The notes under the pieces were generated by a model. It did no database searches. It was not told the DNA's origin and saw only the letters and a list, made by a program, of their open reading frames with translations. From Ancylomarina sp048268005 (GTDB lineage: Bacteria; Bacteroidota; Bacteroidia; Bacteroidales; Marinifilaceae), in contig JBLWWJ010000002.1 in assembly GCA_048268005.1 (NCBI GenBank), positions 434,001 through 498,000 on the forward strand: a stretch of 64,000 nt of DNA, given 5' to 3'. Shown piece by piece: positions 17,641 through 26,731 of the stretch. The first letter of the stretch is position 1. Every line of letters starts with the position of its first letter. A program made the translations under genes and the position numbers.

Positions 17641-18231
17641 GTGGATGAATTGCATGACATATTTCGATTCGATTCGAATGATATACCTCCAGAGAAGGGA
17701 AGGATATTAATTGCTGAACCTTTTTTAGAAGGTCGATATTTTAATCGGTCTGTCGTTTTATTGACTGAATTCTCTGATAGTGGAGCGGTGGGTTTTGTTT
17801 TGAATAAGCCGATTCATATGAATATTAGTGAATTAATAAGAGATTTGGATGTTTTCGAAAGTGAAGTTTTTGTAGGTGGTCCTGTACAGAATAATCAAAT
17901 ATATTATTTGCATACAGTCCCAGAACTTATTCCGAATTCTTTTCAGGTTTTCGACAATTTGTATTGGGGAGGGGATTTTGAAATACTTAAAGAGCTGTTA
18001 AGCTTGAGAAAAATTGATGAGAATCAAATTCGTTTTTTTGCAGGCTACTCTGGTTGGAGTGCAGGTCAACTCGAAGATGAAATCAAAGAAAATTCATGGT
18101 TAGTTAGCTCTCTCGATACGAAAGAGCTAATGGCATTAGATAATGAAGATATTTGGAAAGAATCCTTAATTGCATTAGGTGGTAATTATAGGCTTTGGGC
18201 CAATTTTCCCAAGGACCAAAACCTAAATTAA
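17641..18231 (+). CDS. AlgH/YqgE (UPF0301) family protein
   Basis: 196 residues from the GTG start I prefer. The family core is clear: GRILIAEPFLEGRYFNRSVVLLTEFSDSGAVGFVLNKP, FVGGPVQNNQIYYLH, GGDF and FFAGYSGWSAGQLEDEI. No ATG is in frame; the frame opens at a TTG (17605) directly after a stop. The GTG at 17641 gives an N-terminus (M-D-E-L-H-D-I-F) and a length that fit Bacteroidota homologues better. Function of the family is unresolved; it adopts a small alpha/beta fold and was linked to regulation in Pseudomonas. Confidence 0.88.
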   Translation: MDELHDIFRFDSNDIPPEKGRILIAEPFLEGRYFNRSVVLLTEFSDSGAVGFVLNKPIHMNISELIRDLDVFESEVFVGGPVQNNQIYYLHTVPELIPNSFQVFDNLYWGGDFEILKELLSLRKIDENQIRFFAGYSGWSAGQLEDEIKENSWLVSSLDTKELMALDNEDIWKESLIALGGNYRLWANFPKDQNLN

Positions 18232-18241
18232 ATATGAATTC

Positions 18242-19096
18242 TTAGTTTTTAGTGAAAGCTTTTTTGTTTAATTCTTCAATTAAAATTTTAGCACTTCTAT
18301 TAAAGTAGCGTCTTTCTCCATAGGCTACTACCCAACGTATCCCAACAATGGCATTTGTTAGGAAGATTTCATCAGCTTCAATTAACTGTTCAGCTTTCAT
18401 TATACAGTCATCGTAAACAGTGATGCCTAAATCAAGAGCAATTTGGATAATTTGCTCTCTCATAATGCCATTTACAGCTCCACTTTCAAGTGATGGTGTA
18501 AATAAGATTCCATCCTTCACAACAAACAGATTTGAACTAACGCTTTCCACAAGATTTTGTCTCTCGTTTATTAATAAGCAATCATCCCATTTCATCTCAC
18601 TTTTGTGCAAGCCGGCTAAAATAAAAGGTAATGAATTACCTGTTTTAAAAGCAGATAATGAGTTTGAGGTTTTTTTATAGGTATCAAAAAGACCAATTTT
18701 TAAACCTTTCTTATTTAAAAAATACCTGGGTTCTTCAAGTTTTGAACTTTCTATTAAATAGGATATTCGATTGGTATTAGGCGTATATAACCCTCCGGAA
18801 TTACGAAATACACTTAATCGAATTCGAGTACCCAAAAAGGATTTGTTTTTTGTTATTAAGCTTTTGATATTCTTCTCAATTGTCTCAGGAAAATTATCAG
18901 GTATCTCCATGTGCAATTGATTCATTCCTAGCTTTAGACGTTCAATATGCTCCTCGAAAAATTGAATTTGTGTTCCATTGCAATGAATGGTCTCAAATAG
19001 TGAGTCTCCATAGCGAAAAGCTCTATTTTCAGCAGTGAATAAGGCGGTGTCTTCTGAATAAAAGTCACCATTATAAGAAAGTTGATGTGAGTTCAT
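18242..19096 (-). CDS. pabC: Aminotransferase class IV enzyme (4-amino-4-deoxychorismate lyase-like)
   Basis: 284 residues, fold type IV PLP enzyme. Signatures: N-terminal NRAFRYGDSLFETI, catalytic Lys151 in AFKTGNSLPFILA, ECOLI-like LINERQNLVESVSSNLFVV and the cofactor phosphate loop GAVNGIMRE. The FRYGDSLFET start and K-T-G-N context suit ADC lyase (folate biosynthesis) rather than branched-chain aminotransferase, but D-amino acid transaminases look similar. It follows the phosphatase gene with a 2-base gap. Confidence 0.78.
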   Translation of the reverse strand: MNSHQLSYNGDFYSEDTALFTAENRAFRYGDSLFETIHCNGTQIQFFEEHIERLKLGMNQLHMEIPDNFPETIEKNIKSLITKNKSFLGTRIRLSVFRNSGGLYTPNTNRISYLIESSKLEEPRYFLNKKGLKIGLFDTYKKTSNSLSAFKTGNSLPFILAGLHKSEMKWDDCLLINERQNLVESVSSNLFVVKDGILFTPSLESGAVNGIMREQIIQIALDLGITVYDDCIMKAEQLIEADEIFLTNAIVGIRWVVAYGERRYFNRSAKILIEELNKKAFTKN

Positions 19097-19098
19097 AG

Positions 19099-19596
19099 CT
19101 AGATTTCTCCCTTTAATATTTTATCGCAATAGCTAGAAATATCTTCATTAGCATCAATTTTAATGCCTCTAACTCCGGCAGCTTCAGCCGATTCAATGTC
19201 ACGTTTACTATCTCCGATTAGATAGGAAGTATTAATATCGATATTGTACTTCTCAATTGCCTGCCTGATCATGTAGGGACTCGGTTTTCTACATTCACAA
19301 CTGGCTATACTTTCATGATGTGGGCAGTAGTAGATCTCTTCTAAATGAATACCATTTTCTTTCAACTGAGACTCCAAATAGTTATGAACCTTATCAACAT
19401 CTTCGCATGAATAAATACCTTTGGCTACTCCTCCTTGATTACTTACGATAAAGAGTTTATAACCTGCTTCTTGGAAACGTTTAAGAGAATTTATAATTCC
19501 CTTATTGATGATAAAATCTTCTACTTTGTAGATATAGTAATGTCCTATATCGGAATTAATAACACCATCACGGTCAAGAAAAATAGCTTTTTGCAT
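19099..19596 (-). CDS. gmhB: HAD-superfamily histidinol/heptose-bisphosphate phosphatase (GmhB-like)
   Basis: 165 residues. The HAD nucleophile motif is LDRDGVIN (Asp8, Asp10), with SNQGGVAKG, the zinc-binding CPHH...CECRKP loop characteristic of GmhB/HisB-N, and IGDSKRDIESAEAAG. GmhB removes the C7 phosphate of D-glycero-D-manno-heptose 1,7-bisphosphate for LPS heptose. Other heptose genes are not in the window, so the specificity is by family only. Confidence 0.85.
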   Translation of the reverse strand: MQKAIFLDRDGVINSDIGHYYIYKVEDFIINKGIINSLKRFQEAGYKLFIVSNQGGVAKGIYSCEDVDKVHNYLESQLKENGIHLEEIYYCPHHESIASCECRKPSPYMIRQAIEKYNIDINTSYLIGDSKRDIESAEAAGVRGIKIDANEDISSYCDKILKGEI

Positions 19597-19605
19597 ATTG
19601 AGAGT

Positions 19606-20202
19606 TTAAAATAACTTTTGCAAAAATAAAGAGAATAATTCTGGTTTTACAAGAATAGGAAATAGAAAACCGAATAGCGCCCCATAAAAATGCGAACTAT
19701 GTCCGATATTATCTATCTGTTTTTTATCCATATAATAAGAATAGCCCAGGTATAATATTCCGAAAACAATGCCAGGAATGGGTATGACAAAGAAGAAATA
19801 TAACAATTGCCAGGGGTTAAAAAATATAGTTGCAAATACGACTGCAGATGTAGCTCCAGAAGCACCAAGGGCATTGTAATTATAGTCATTTGCATATTTT
19901 TTCAGATCGTAAAGGCTCGAGAAAATAATACTACATATATAGAGTGCAATAAAGTAGAAAGTGCTTGAGCCCAAATAATAATCGAAATAATTCTCAAGAG
20001 CTGCTCCAAAGAAATATAATACGACCATGTTTACAAGGAGGTGATTCCAATTGGCATGAAGAAAAGCATGAGTTAGCATTCGATACCATTGCTGACGTTT
20101 TATAATTTGATAGGCATTGAACTGATATCGATAAAGTAATTCTGTTTTGTTGAAGGCAGTAATTGATATAATTACTGTAATGGCTATAAATAGAATGGTC
20201 AT
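19606..20202 (-). CDS. Rhomboid-family intramembrane serine protease
   Basis: 198 residues with six hydrophobic segments. The conserved WYRMLTHAFLHANWNHLLVNM segment, the catalytic serine in GASGATSA (Ser115) and the catalytic His171 in HFYGALFGF are all present, so the protein is probably active. Compact six-helix form without extra domains. First gene of a three-gene run with the phosphatase and aminotransferase. Confidence 0.9.
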   Translation of the reverse strand: MTILFIAITVIISITAFNKTELLYRYQFNAYQIIKRQQWYRMLTHAFLHANWNHLLVNMVVLYFFGAALENYFDYYLGSSTFYFIALYICSIIFSSLYDLKKYANDYNYNALGASGATSAVVFATIFFNPWQLLYFFFVIPIPGIVFGILYLGYSYYMDKKQIDNIGHSSHFYGALFGFLFPILVKPELFSLFLQKLF

Positions 20203-20265
20203 GGTTTATAGTGTGATTGTGATAGCTAAATACAAGTGAAATTAAGATATAGGATTAAGGAGGTA

Positions 20266-22338
20266 CTAAAATGATTCCACTAATTTGACAACAATTGAAG
20301 CGCTTCTTGTATTAAAACCAACGGCACTAATTTTAATGCGATTAGCCGTAATTCCTTGAGAAATCAAATAGTTCATAGCCTCGGTTGCTCTCTTTAAACA
20401 GAGTGCTTTATTCTTTTTTCCACCATTGTCAACTTTAGTACTGGTTCTTATTTCAATAAGTACATCAGGGTTATGATTTAAAATCTCTATCACATTATTT
20501 AATTCTCCTTTAGTTATTTCGCTTAATAGCCAACCTTGATTTGGAAAAGTAGATGTTTGTATTTGGATTGTTTGGTTCCCTTTGGTTTTGATCAAATCGA
20601 TAGACTGAATCTCATCGTGCATATAATTCGTAAGAACAGTCGTAAAATAACCTGGCTTTGAAACAATCAAATCATAGTAATTTCCTGTGTCTATATCCAA
20701 AGAGAAATTTCCATTAGTGTCTGTATTGTAATAGTTTGATAATTTATAGGTTTTGTTAACAACTTCAATTTTAGCGTTTTCAATTGGTTTTGATGAGAAT
20801 TGATTCTTAACAAAAGCTTTAATGTTTGCCCACGGAGACTCTTCTAATCTGATTTTGATATTTTTTTTCTTTACTGAATTTTGAGGGAAATAGAGAACAC
20901 GTTTCATCTTAAACCCATGTTTCTGAATAACCATGCTGTATTTTTTATCCTCGAAAATATCAAAGCTAAAGTTTCCTGAAGGATCTGTATATGTTTTATC
21001 TATAATTAGATCTTTGTCAACAAGAAAAACACTGACACTGTCAATAGCTATATTCGGTCTAAGTTTTGATATTTTTCCACTGAGTTTTTTTAGTTTGGCC
21101 GGATTAGCCTTGAACTCAAATATGTCATCACTATTGTTTCGATTTGATGAAAAATAGCCGATTTTGTTCTTATGATCAAAAATGTAAGCAAAATCATCCT
21201 TGTCAGAATTAAAAGGGTATCCAATATTACGTGGGTAGCTCCAGTGATTTTGTTCAAAATTTGATTTGAATATATCTAAGCCACCAAATCCTATGTGTCC
21301 ACTTGATGCAAAGTACAGGTTTTTATCTGCACCGATATATGGAAACAACTCGTTACTTGAAGTATTAATACTAGGACCTAAATTAATTGGAGGTCCCCAT
21401 GAAAAGCCTTTTTTTCTACAATAATAAATATCTGTACCACCATATCCTCCTGGCATATTTGAAATGAAAAATAGTAGCTTCCCATCTTTTGAAATAGAAG
21501 GATGACCTGTCGAATAATTATCATTAGCATGAAGAAACAATTCAGGCTTATCCCACTTTCCATGGTTAAAACGTGACATATAGATATGCAAACGTGCTTG
21601 ACCATTTAAGTCAACATTTCCTTTGTTTCTGGAAAAATAAATGAATTTTTCATTTGAAGAAAAAGAGGCAGAGCCTTCATGATATTTCGAACTTAATTCC
21701 TTAGATAATATTTTTGGAATTGAATATTTAGTCCCAATCTTCTTTGAATAATATAGGTTAAAGTAATGATCTTTAGATTGTCTGTTGATTTGTTTTGAAT
21801 ATTTATTCGATCGACCTGAAACGACTATTAAACCATCTTTATATAAAGATGTTGCATAATCCGATTGTGATGTGTTAATGTTTATAGGTTTTGCAATATA
21901 AAGTGTATCATTCGTGATTTCGTTAATCATATTGAAAGCTTGAATGTGTTGTTTTACAACTTTATCATCGGGATCAAGTTCACTGTATTTAATATACCAC
22001 TCTTTGGCTTCTTGGTATTGATGTAATTTCTTTAATAAATTGGCATAATTTAGGAAATCTACTGCCTCTGCAGTCGGATTTTCAACCATTCTTTTCACAA
22101 GTTTTAGCGCTTCGTCATCTTGTTGAGTTTCCAAATAGCAAATAAATAGATTTCTCTTAGCTGTTTTATCCTTATGGTTAAGAGTGTATTTCTTCAGGAA
22201 GGGGATTGCAAGTTTATACTCTTTTTTAGCAAAGAATCGTTGACCTTTCTCAAGGTCTTTGTTCTGGGCGTAAACACTTGTTTGAGTTATGAAATATATA
22301 AGGGCAACAAAAATTGTTGTTAGCAATTTTCTATACAT
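20266..22338 (-). CDS. OmpA-family protein with TPR and PD40 propeller (T9SS-associated, PorE-like)
   Basis: 690 residues: signal peptide (1-24), TPR-like helices (about 28-140), a WD40-like PD40 propeller (about 165-410, with repeated FSSNEKFIYFSRN, SKDGKLLFFISNMPGGYGGTDIYY and FSSNR), two carboxypeptidase-regulatory/CNA-like beta domains (about 415-570) and an OmpA peptidoglycan-binding domain (about 590-690). This order matches the PorE/SprE-neighbour class encoded next to PorP/SprF in Bacteroidota. It probably tethers a surface complex to peptidoglycan. Upstream on the same strand are the PorP/SprF and sorting-domain genes. Confidence 0.88.
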   Translation of the reverse strand: MYRKLLTTIFVALIYFITQTSVYAQNKDLEKGQRFFAKKEYKLAIPFLKKYTLNHKDKTAKRNLFICYLETQQDDEALKLVKRMVENPTAEAVDFLNYANLLKKLHQYQEAKEWYIKYSELDPDDKVVKQHIQAFNMINEITNDTLYIAKPININTSQSDYATSLYKDGLIVVSGRSNKYSKQINRQSKDHYFNLYYSKKIGTKYSIPKILSKELSSKYHEGSASFSSNEKFIYFSRNKGNVDLNGQARLHIYMSRFNHGKWDKPELFLHANDNYSTGHPSISKDGKLLFFISNMPGGYGGTDIYYCRKKGFSWGPPINLGPSINTSSNELFPYIGADKNLYFASSGHIGFGGLDIFKSNFEQNHWSYPRNIGYPFNSDKDDFAYIFDHKNKIGYFSSNRNNSDDIFEFKANPAKLKKLSGKISKLRPNIAIDSVSVFLVDKDLIIDKTYTDPSGNFSFDIFEDKKYSMVIQKHGFKMKRVLYFPQNSVKKKNIKIRLEESPWANIKAFVKNQFSSKPIENAKIEVVNKTYKLSNYYNTDTNGNFSLDIDTGNYYDLIVSKPGYFTTVLTNYMHDEIQSIDLIKTKGNQTIQIQTSTFPNQGWLLSEITKGELNNVIEILNHNPDVLIEIRTSTKVDNGGKKNKALCLKRATEAMNYLISQGITANRIKISAVGFNTRSASIVVKLVESF

Positions 22339-22435
22339 AGTTTAAAGATCTAGTCAATTATTGTTGATGGTTTAAATTCTAATCACCGAAATGAAAAATG
22401 TTTTTGATACTGAATAGTATGCAAAATACACAACT

Positions 22436-23401
22436 TTAGAAAAACCTAGGCGATGTATAGCTACTTTTCTTCAACGAAATTTTATAATTTATAAAAATTT
22501 CATGACTTGTATGATCACCACGTTTTAGTTTGTCCAGACTATTTTCATAGGAATATGATATGCCTAATTTTGAGTCGAACTCATACCCCATGTTAAGTGC
22601 CCAATACTTCTCAGAACGAAAGCTCCCACCTGCAGAGATACCATTTGTATGGCTGAAATTAAGACTGATACTGTAGTTGGTGGTTGAATTCATTGAAGAA
22701 AAAAGTAGCAGAGAAGGGGCAGCCTGAATTTCGTGATTGATATTTATTAGAACCCCAGAGCTTAAATAAAAGTAAATGTCTTTAAATTCGAAATTAATAG
22801 ATTTTCCAAAACCCTCTTCATGTGGATAAACGTTTTGTAATAGGCGAGGAGCTGAGAAACCAAGATGAAATTTAGATGTTTTGTAATAGGCTCCTAACCC
22901 GAAATTGGGTGTTATACTACTTACATTCATATTGGGTATGCTCGGATCGTCTCCGTTAAAATTAGGATCATAGGTTGTTATTTCAGACCAGCGCACCGTT
23001 TTATTAACGAGTCCCGCCTGAATTCCCAAAGAGAATACTCGATTCTCTGGCAGATTAATTTTGTAAGCATAGTTGGCAAAGAAACCAGTTTCATTTAATA
23101 TACCAATTTTATTGCTGTATAGCATAGATCCTATACCGACCTGGGTATTATTTAGAGGTGCATGTGCAGATAAAATTGCCGATTTGGGAGCTCCTTCTAT
23201 ACCTGTCCATTGTTGATGATAGCCCATTGCGATTTCCATATAGGGATTGCTACCTGAATGTGCTGGATTTATGAACAGTTGATTATGTCTGTGACTTGAA
23301 AATAGTAAGTTTTCCTGAGCTGAGAGTTTTGTGCAAAAAGAAAAAAGACATACCAATGTCGTTAAAATAAAGATATTGATGATATGTCCCTTCTTATCCA
23401 T
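22436..23401 (-). CDS. PorP/SprF family type IX secretion membrane protein
   Basis: 321 residues with a signal peptide (about 1-28) and a C-terminal beta-barrel-like pattern of alternating strands. The SprF signature INPAHSGSNPYMEIAMGYHQQWTGIEGAPKS is near the start of the mature protein. PorP/SprF proteins are outer-membrane partners that hold specific T9SS cargo carrying type B sorting domains on the surface. The adjacent upstream gene is such a cargo. Confidence 0.92.
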   Translation of the reverse strand: MDKKGHIINIFILTTLVCLFSFCTKLSAQENLLFSSHRHNQLFINPAHSGSNPYMEIAMGYHQQWTGIEGAPKSAILSAHAPLNNTQVGIGSMLYSNKIGILNETGFFANYAYKINLPENRVFSLGIQAGLVNKTVRWSEITTYDPNFNGDDPSIPNMNVSSITPNFGLGAYYKTSKFHLGFSAPRLLQNVYPHEEGFGKSINFEFKDIYFYLSSGVLININHEIQAAPSLLLFSSMNSTTNYSISLNFSHTNGISAGGSFRSEKYWALNMGYEFDSKLGISYSYENSLDKLKRGDHTSHEIFINYKISLKKSSYTSPRFF

Positions 23402-23498
23402 TCACTTATAATCTTGAGAAGATTGGTAGTTGAGAAAATCGTATTGGTAAGGCTATCTAATTTTTAATGTTTAGATAGCCTTCTTTAAGCTGATAACT

Positions 23499-24182
23499 TT
23501 ATTTTTTTATGACGATATAGCCACTCTTAAGGTACTTTTTGTCCTTAATGATAAGCTTGAAGAAATATGTTCCTGGAGGCAGTTTGTCTCCGGGGCCTAA
23601 CTTGACACCGGTTTTACTATAGCTTCCATCCCAGGCTTCATCATTCGAATAGTTACTCTTATCGAAGACTTTAGATCCCCATCTAGAGAACACGATGAAT
23701 TCATTAACAGGATAATTCTCTATACCTTTAATGTAGAATTTATCATTGATGTTATCACCGTTAGGTGAGAAAGCATTGGGTATTCGTAGATCAACTTTAT
23801 TAGGGTTTTTAACATCAACTAAAATATAAGCCTGACTACACTGGCTTCTATTATTGCAAATTTCATAGAATATGGTGTCGACACCAAAACTATCTTCATA
23901 GGGATAAAAAACCATTAATGAGTTGTTCTCGATTAGATAAGCTTTTCCTGCCTGATCGTTTTGACGAAGAATTTTTGTTTGAGAAAAATCTAAAGTTGAT
24001 GATGAATAGATGTCGTTTTCTAAAAATACAATTTCGATATAATTTACTTCATCAACTAGAGTTTTGTTATTGATAGAAACAGAATCATTCTTAGCAACAG
24101 GGGGTGCTCCATTTTGACCCAAGCTTATGTTTGGTCCAAATATTAAAGCAAATAGAAAAGTGAGCGTAAAAATTAATTTCAT
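23499..24182 (-). CDS. Secreted protein with T9SS type B (gliding-associated) sorting domain
   Basis: 227 residues: signal peptide (1-22), one Ig/cadherin-like module (about 30-128) and a C-terminal sorting domain (about 134-227) with IPNAFSPNGDNINDKF, FSRWGSKVFD, WDGSYS, PPGTYFFKL and a basic end KSGYIVIKK. The type B domain sends it through T9SS and to a PorP/SprF partner, here encoded next door. It is unusually short for a T9SS cargo: almost nothing besides one module is exported. Confidence 0.9.
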   Translation of the reverse strand: MKLIFTLTFLFALIFGPNISLGQNGAPPVAKNDSVSINNKTLVDEVNYIEIVFLENDIYSSSTLDFSQTKILRQNDQAGKAYLIENNSLMVFYPYEDSFGVDTIFYEICNNRSQCSQAYILVDVKNPNKVDLRIPNAFSPNGDNINDKFYIKGIENYPVNEFIVFSRWGSKVFDKSNYSNDEAWDGSYSKTGVKLGPGDKLPPGTYFFKLIIKDKKYLKSGYIVIKK

Positions 24183-24322
24183 AGTTAAATGCTAATTCTA
24201 AGATGATGGATGAATGATTTTTATCCACAAAAATCTGAATAATATGTTTCATTCGCCATGTAATTACCCTGTTAGAGTAAACGAAATATAATTTTAAAGA
24301 TAATAGATTTGTTTAGAAATTG

Positions 24323-25324
24323 CTAATGAAGAGTTTTGAATATTAATTCCTTTAGAAGATCTCCATTCTTTGAACTCACGTTACCAATCCCTTTTGATTT
24401 TAAATCGTATTCTCTAAGAAGGTTTATAATGGATACAAGTTTCTTAGGGTTGTATAGTTTTGCCGCTGATTTATAGTCTTTTACAAAAAATGGATTGACG
24501 CCCAGGGCAGAAGCTACAAGTTTATCATTCGTTTTATTTTTTAAGAAATGAAATTTTAAAATTTTTGAAAAATAGGAATGGAGTAAGGCAATTGTGACGT
24601 AAATAGGGTTGTTTTTTTCGTTAGTTGAGAAGTAATTTATGATTTGATTTGCCTTTAAAATATCTTTTTTACCTAGAGCATTTTGTAATTCGAAGTTATT
24701 AAAGTCTTTTGAGATACCTATATTTCTTTCGATATCATCAGCCGTAATCGTTTTCCCTTTCGATAAATTAATACTCAATTTATCTAGTTCATTTGAGATT
24801 TTACTCAAGTCATTCCCGAGAAATTCTGAGAGAAGAATACTGGCTTTCGTTTCAATTTTTAGTTTTAGGCTGTTCGTATATTTTGAGATCCAATCCGGCA
24901 GTTGGTTTTCGTATATCTTTTTTGACTCGAATAAAATACCATATTGAGCCACATTTTTTGTAAAAGCTTTTCTTTTATCTAATGACTTGTATTTGTAGTT
25001 AATCACCAGAATTGTCGATTTAAGAGGATTCTTGATATAAGAATCCAATAGCTCAATATTTTTTAATTGTTGAGCTTCTTTTACGACCACGAGTTGTTTG
25101 TTAGCCATCATAGGAAAACGACGAGCCGTATCAATGATGTTCGCCATATCTGCATCCTTACCATAAAAGATGGTTTGATTAAAATCACGCTCTGACTCAG
25201 GAAGAGCATTTTCTAAGATATAGTCCGTGATTTTATCGATGTAGAAACTTTCTTCTCCCATTAAAAAATAAATGGGCGCGTAATTCTGTTTTTTTATACT
25301 GGAGTATATTTCTTCAAATGTCAT
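24323..25324 (-). CDS. holA: DNA polymerase III subunit delta HolA
   Basis: 333 residues. The N-terminal segment PIYFLMGEESFYIDKITDYI and the LLPESERDFNQTIFYGKDA pattern with the degenerate AAA+ clamp-loader fold are typical of delta; KQLVVVKEAQ and the C-terminal helical bundle follow. Delta opens the beta clamp during loading. 25 bases after the AMP nucleosidase gene, same strand. Confidence 0.9.
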   Translation of the reverse strand: MTFEEIYSSIKKQNYAPIYFLMGEESFYIDKITDYILENALPESERDFNQTIFYGKDADMANIIDTARRFPMMANKQLVVVKEAQQLKNIELLDSYIKNPLKSTILVINYKYKSLDKRKAFTKNVAQYGILFESKKIYENQLPDWISKYTNSLKLKIETKASILLSEFLGNDLSKISNELDKLSINLSKGKTITADDIERNIGISKDFNNFELQNALGKKDILKANQIINYFSTNEKNNPIYVTIALLHSYFSKILKFHFLKNKTNDKLVASALGVNPFFVKDYKSAAKLYNPKKLVSIINLLREYDLKSKGIGNVSSKNGDLLKELIFKTLH

Positions 25325-25349
25325 GTCATTCTTTTGAAAAGTTTCTTTT

Positions 25350-26120
25350 TTAGAATCTTAGGTGTTTAACGGATTCCTTATTATGCATTACTTCTTTTAA
25401 TGCATCAATTCCTGTTTGGATATGTCTGTCAACAAAGCGATCAGTGACACTGGCATCACTGCTGTCTGTTTTAACACCTGATGAAATCATAGGCTGATCT
25501 GAAACCAATAAAACAGCACCAGATGGGATTTCATTAAAAAAACCAACAGTAAAAATGGTCGCTGTTTCCATATCGATGGCCATGGCTCGAGTCTTAGCCA
25601 GATATTTTTTAAATCGCTCGTCGAATTCCCAAACCCTCTTATTAGTTGTGAATACGGTGCCGGTCCAATATTTAATGTTTTTATCAGCAATAACTTGTGA
25701 TACGGCTCTTTGAAGACCAAATGCTGGTAAAGCTGGTATTTCTGGTGGCAGGTAGTCATTCGATGTCCCTTCACTTCTGATGGCAGCAATAGGTAAAATC
25801 AAATCACCTAATTTGTTTTTCTTCTTAAGACCACCACATTTCCCCAAAAACAAAACACCTTTGGGTTTAATGGCACTTAAAAGATCCATGATAGTAGCAG
25901 CATTAGGACTCCCCATCCCAAAATTAATCATGGTTATGCCATCAGCAGACACATTAGGCATCGCTTTGTCTTCGCCCACAATTGCTACATTGAATTTCTC
26001 AGCAAATATGTCCAGATAGCCGCTAAAGTTGGTCAGAAGAATATATCGATCAAAATCCTTAAGTGCTCTTCCCGTATAACGGGTTAGCCAGTTTTTTACT
26101 ATTTCTTCTTTTGTCTTCAT
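25350..26120 (-). CDS. amn: AMP nucleosidase
   Basis: 256 residues, the short Bacteroidota form of Amn in the nucleoside phosphorylase fold. Visible: INFGMGSPNAATIMDLL, FLGKCGGLK, DLILPIAAIRSEGTSNDYLPPE and the substrate region AIDMETATIF. It cleaves AMP to adenine and ribose 5-phosphate. Shares an intergenic region of 80 bases with the divergent HsdR-N-like gene; this region holds the TAGCCTA/TAGGCTA inverted repeat. Confidence 0.92.
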   Translation of the reverse strand: MKTKEEIVKNWLTRYTGRALKDFDRYILLTNFSGYLDIFAEKFNVAIVGEDKAMPNVSADGITMINFGMGSPNAATIMDLLSAIKPKGVLFLGKCGGLKKKNKLGDLILPIAAIRSEGTSNDYLPPEIPALPAFGLQRAVSQVIADKNIKYWTGTVFTTNKRVWEFDERFKKYLAKTRAMAIDMETATIFTVGFFNEIPSGAVLLVSDQPMISSGVKTDSSDASVTDRFVDRHIQTGIDALKEVMHNKESVKHLRF

Positions 26121-26163
26121 AGGCTAATAGTTTGCTTTTTAGCCTAGGTGTGATAGGCTAATA
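26121..26163. promoter_or_regulatory. Palindromic/direct repeat between amn and the divergent gene
   Basis: TAGCCTA (26140-26146) and TAGGCTA (26154-26160) form an inverted repeat, and AGGCTAATA occurs twice in direct orientation (26121-26129, 26155-26163). Its place between two divergent starts is that of an operator, but no regulator can be named. Confidence 0.4.
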
Positions 26164-26172
26164 AAATCTGTT

Positions 26173-26180
26173 TATATTTG
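26173..26180 (+). promoter_or_regulatory. -7 element of the HsdR-N-like gene
   Basis: TATATTTG matches TAnnTTTG and lies 20 bases before the start codon. Confidence 0.5.
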
Positions 26181-26200
26181 CTTTTCAATATAACGAAAAT

Positions 26201-26653
26201 ATGGATAAGCTAAATCTACCCAACTACAGTTTTAATATAAAATTTGAAGGACAAAGAAAGCTAATTTTTGACAGTATAAGAAAGAAGTTTGTGGTATTAA
26301 CACCTGAAGAATGGGTGAGGCAAAATTTCATTTCTTATTTAGTTGAAAATAAAAATTACCCCAAGGGACTGATTGCTGTAGAGAAGAAGGTTGATGTCAA
26401 TCGTATGCCTCAGCGTAGCGATATTGTTTTGTATAATAATATGGCAATTCCTGTAATGATCGTAGAGTGTAAAGCACCGAGTGTGAAAATTTCTCAAGAA
26501 ACATTTAATCAGATTGCTCGTTATAATATGAAGTTGCAAGTGCCTTATCTTGTCGTTACCAATGGCTTAAATCATTATTGTTGTCAGATAGATTATGAGA
26601 TGAATAGTTTCAAGTTTATCCCTGATATTCCTGATTATAAAGCCTTATTTTGA
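26201..26653 (+). CDS. HsdR N-terminal-like (PD-(D/E)XK) protein
   Basis: 150 residues matching the stand-alone type I restriction enzyme R-subunit N-terminal domain. The nuclease-type core is visible as RSDIVLYN ... PVMIVECKAP (D...ExK). There is no helicase part and no hsdM/hsdS nearby, so this is not a restriction system. Such single-domain proteins are widely distributed in Bacteroidota, often near holA; function is unproven. Confidence 0.82.
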   Translation: MDKLNLPNYSFNIKFEGQRKLIFDSIRKKFVVLTPEEWVRQNFISYLVENKNYPKGLIAVEKKVDVNRMPQRSDIVLYNNMAIPVMIVECKAPSVKISQETFNQIARYNMKLQVPYLVVTNGLNHYCCQIDYEMNSFKFIPDIPDYKALF

Positions 26654-26662
26654 GACTTTTAG

Positions 26663-26719
26663 AAACTAAAAGATCCAGTACTCAGACTTATTTTCTGCTT
26701 ACTGGATCTTATAGTTTTA
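26663..26719. terminator. Bidirectional terminator between convergent genes
   Basis: AAGATCCAGTA pairs with TACTGGATCTT across a loop of about 18 bases; flanking AAACTA/TAGTTT extend the stem, and both sides supply A/T tails. Serves the 26201 gene on + and the PepSY-TM gene on -. Confidence 0.7.
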
Positions 26720-26731
26720 TTAGGAATATAA

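Noticed and set aside
26201..26653. Type I restriction-modification system
   Set aside because: Only an isolated HsdR-N-like domain; no helicase, methylase or specificity subunit nearby.
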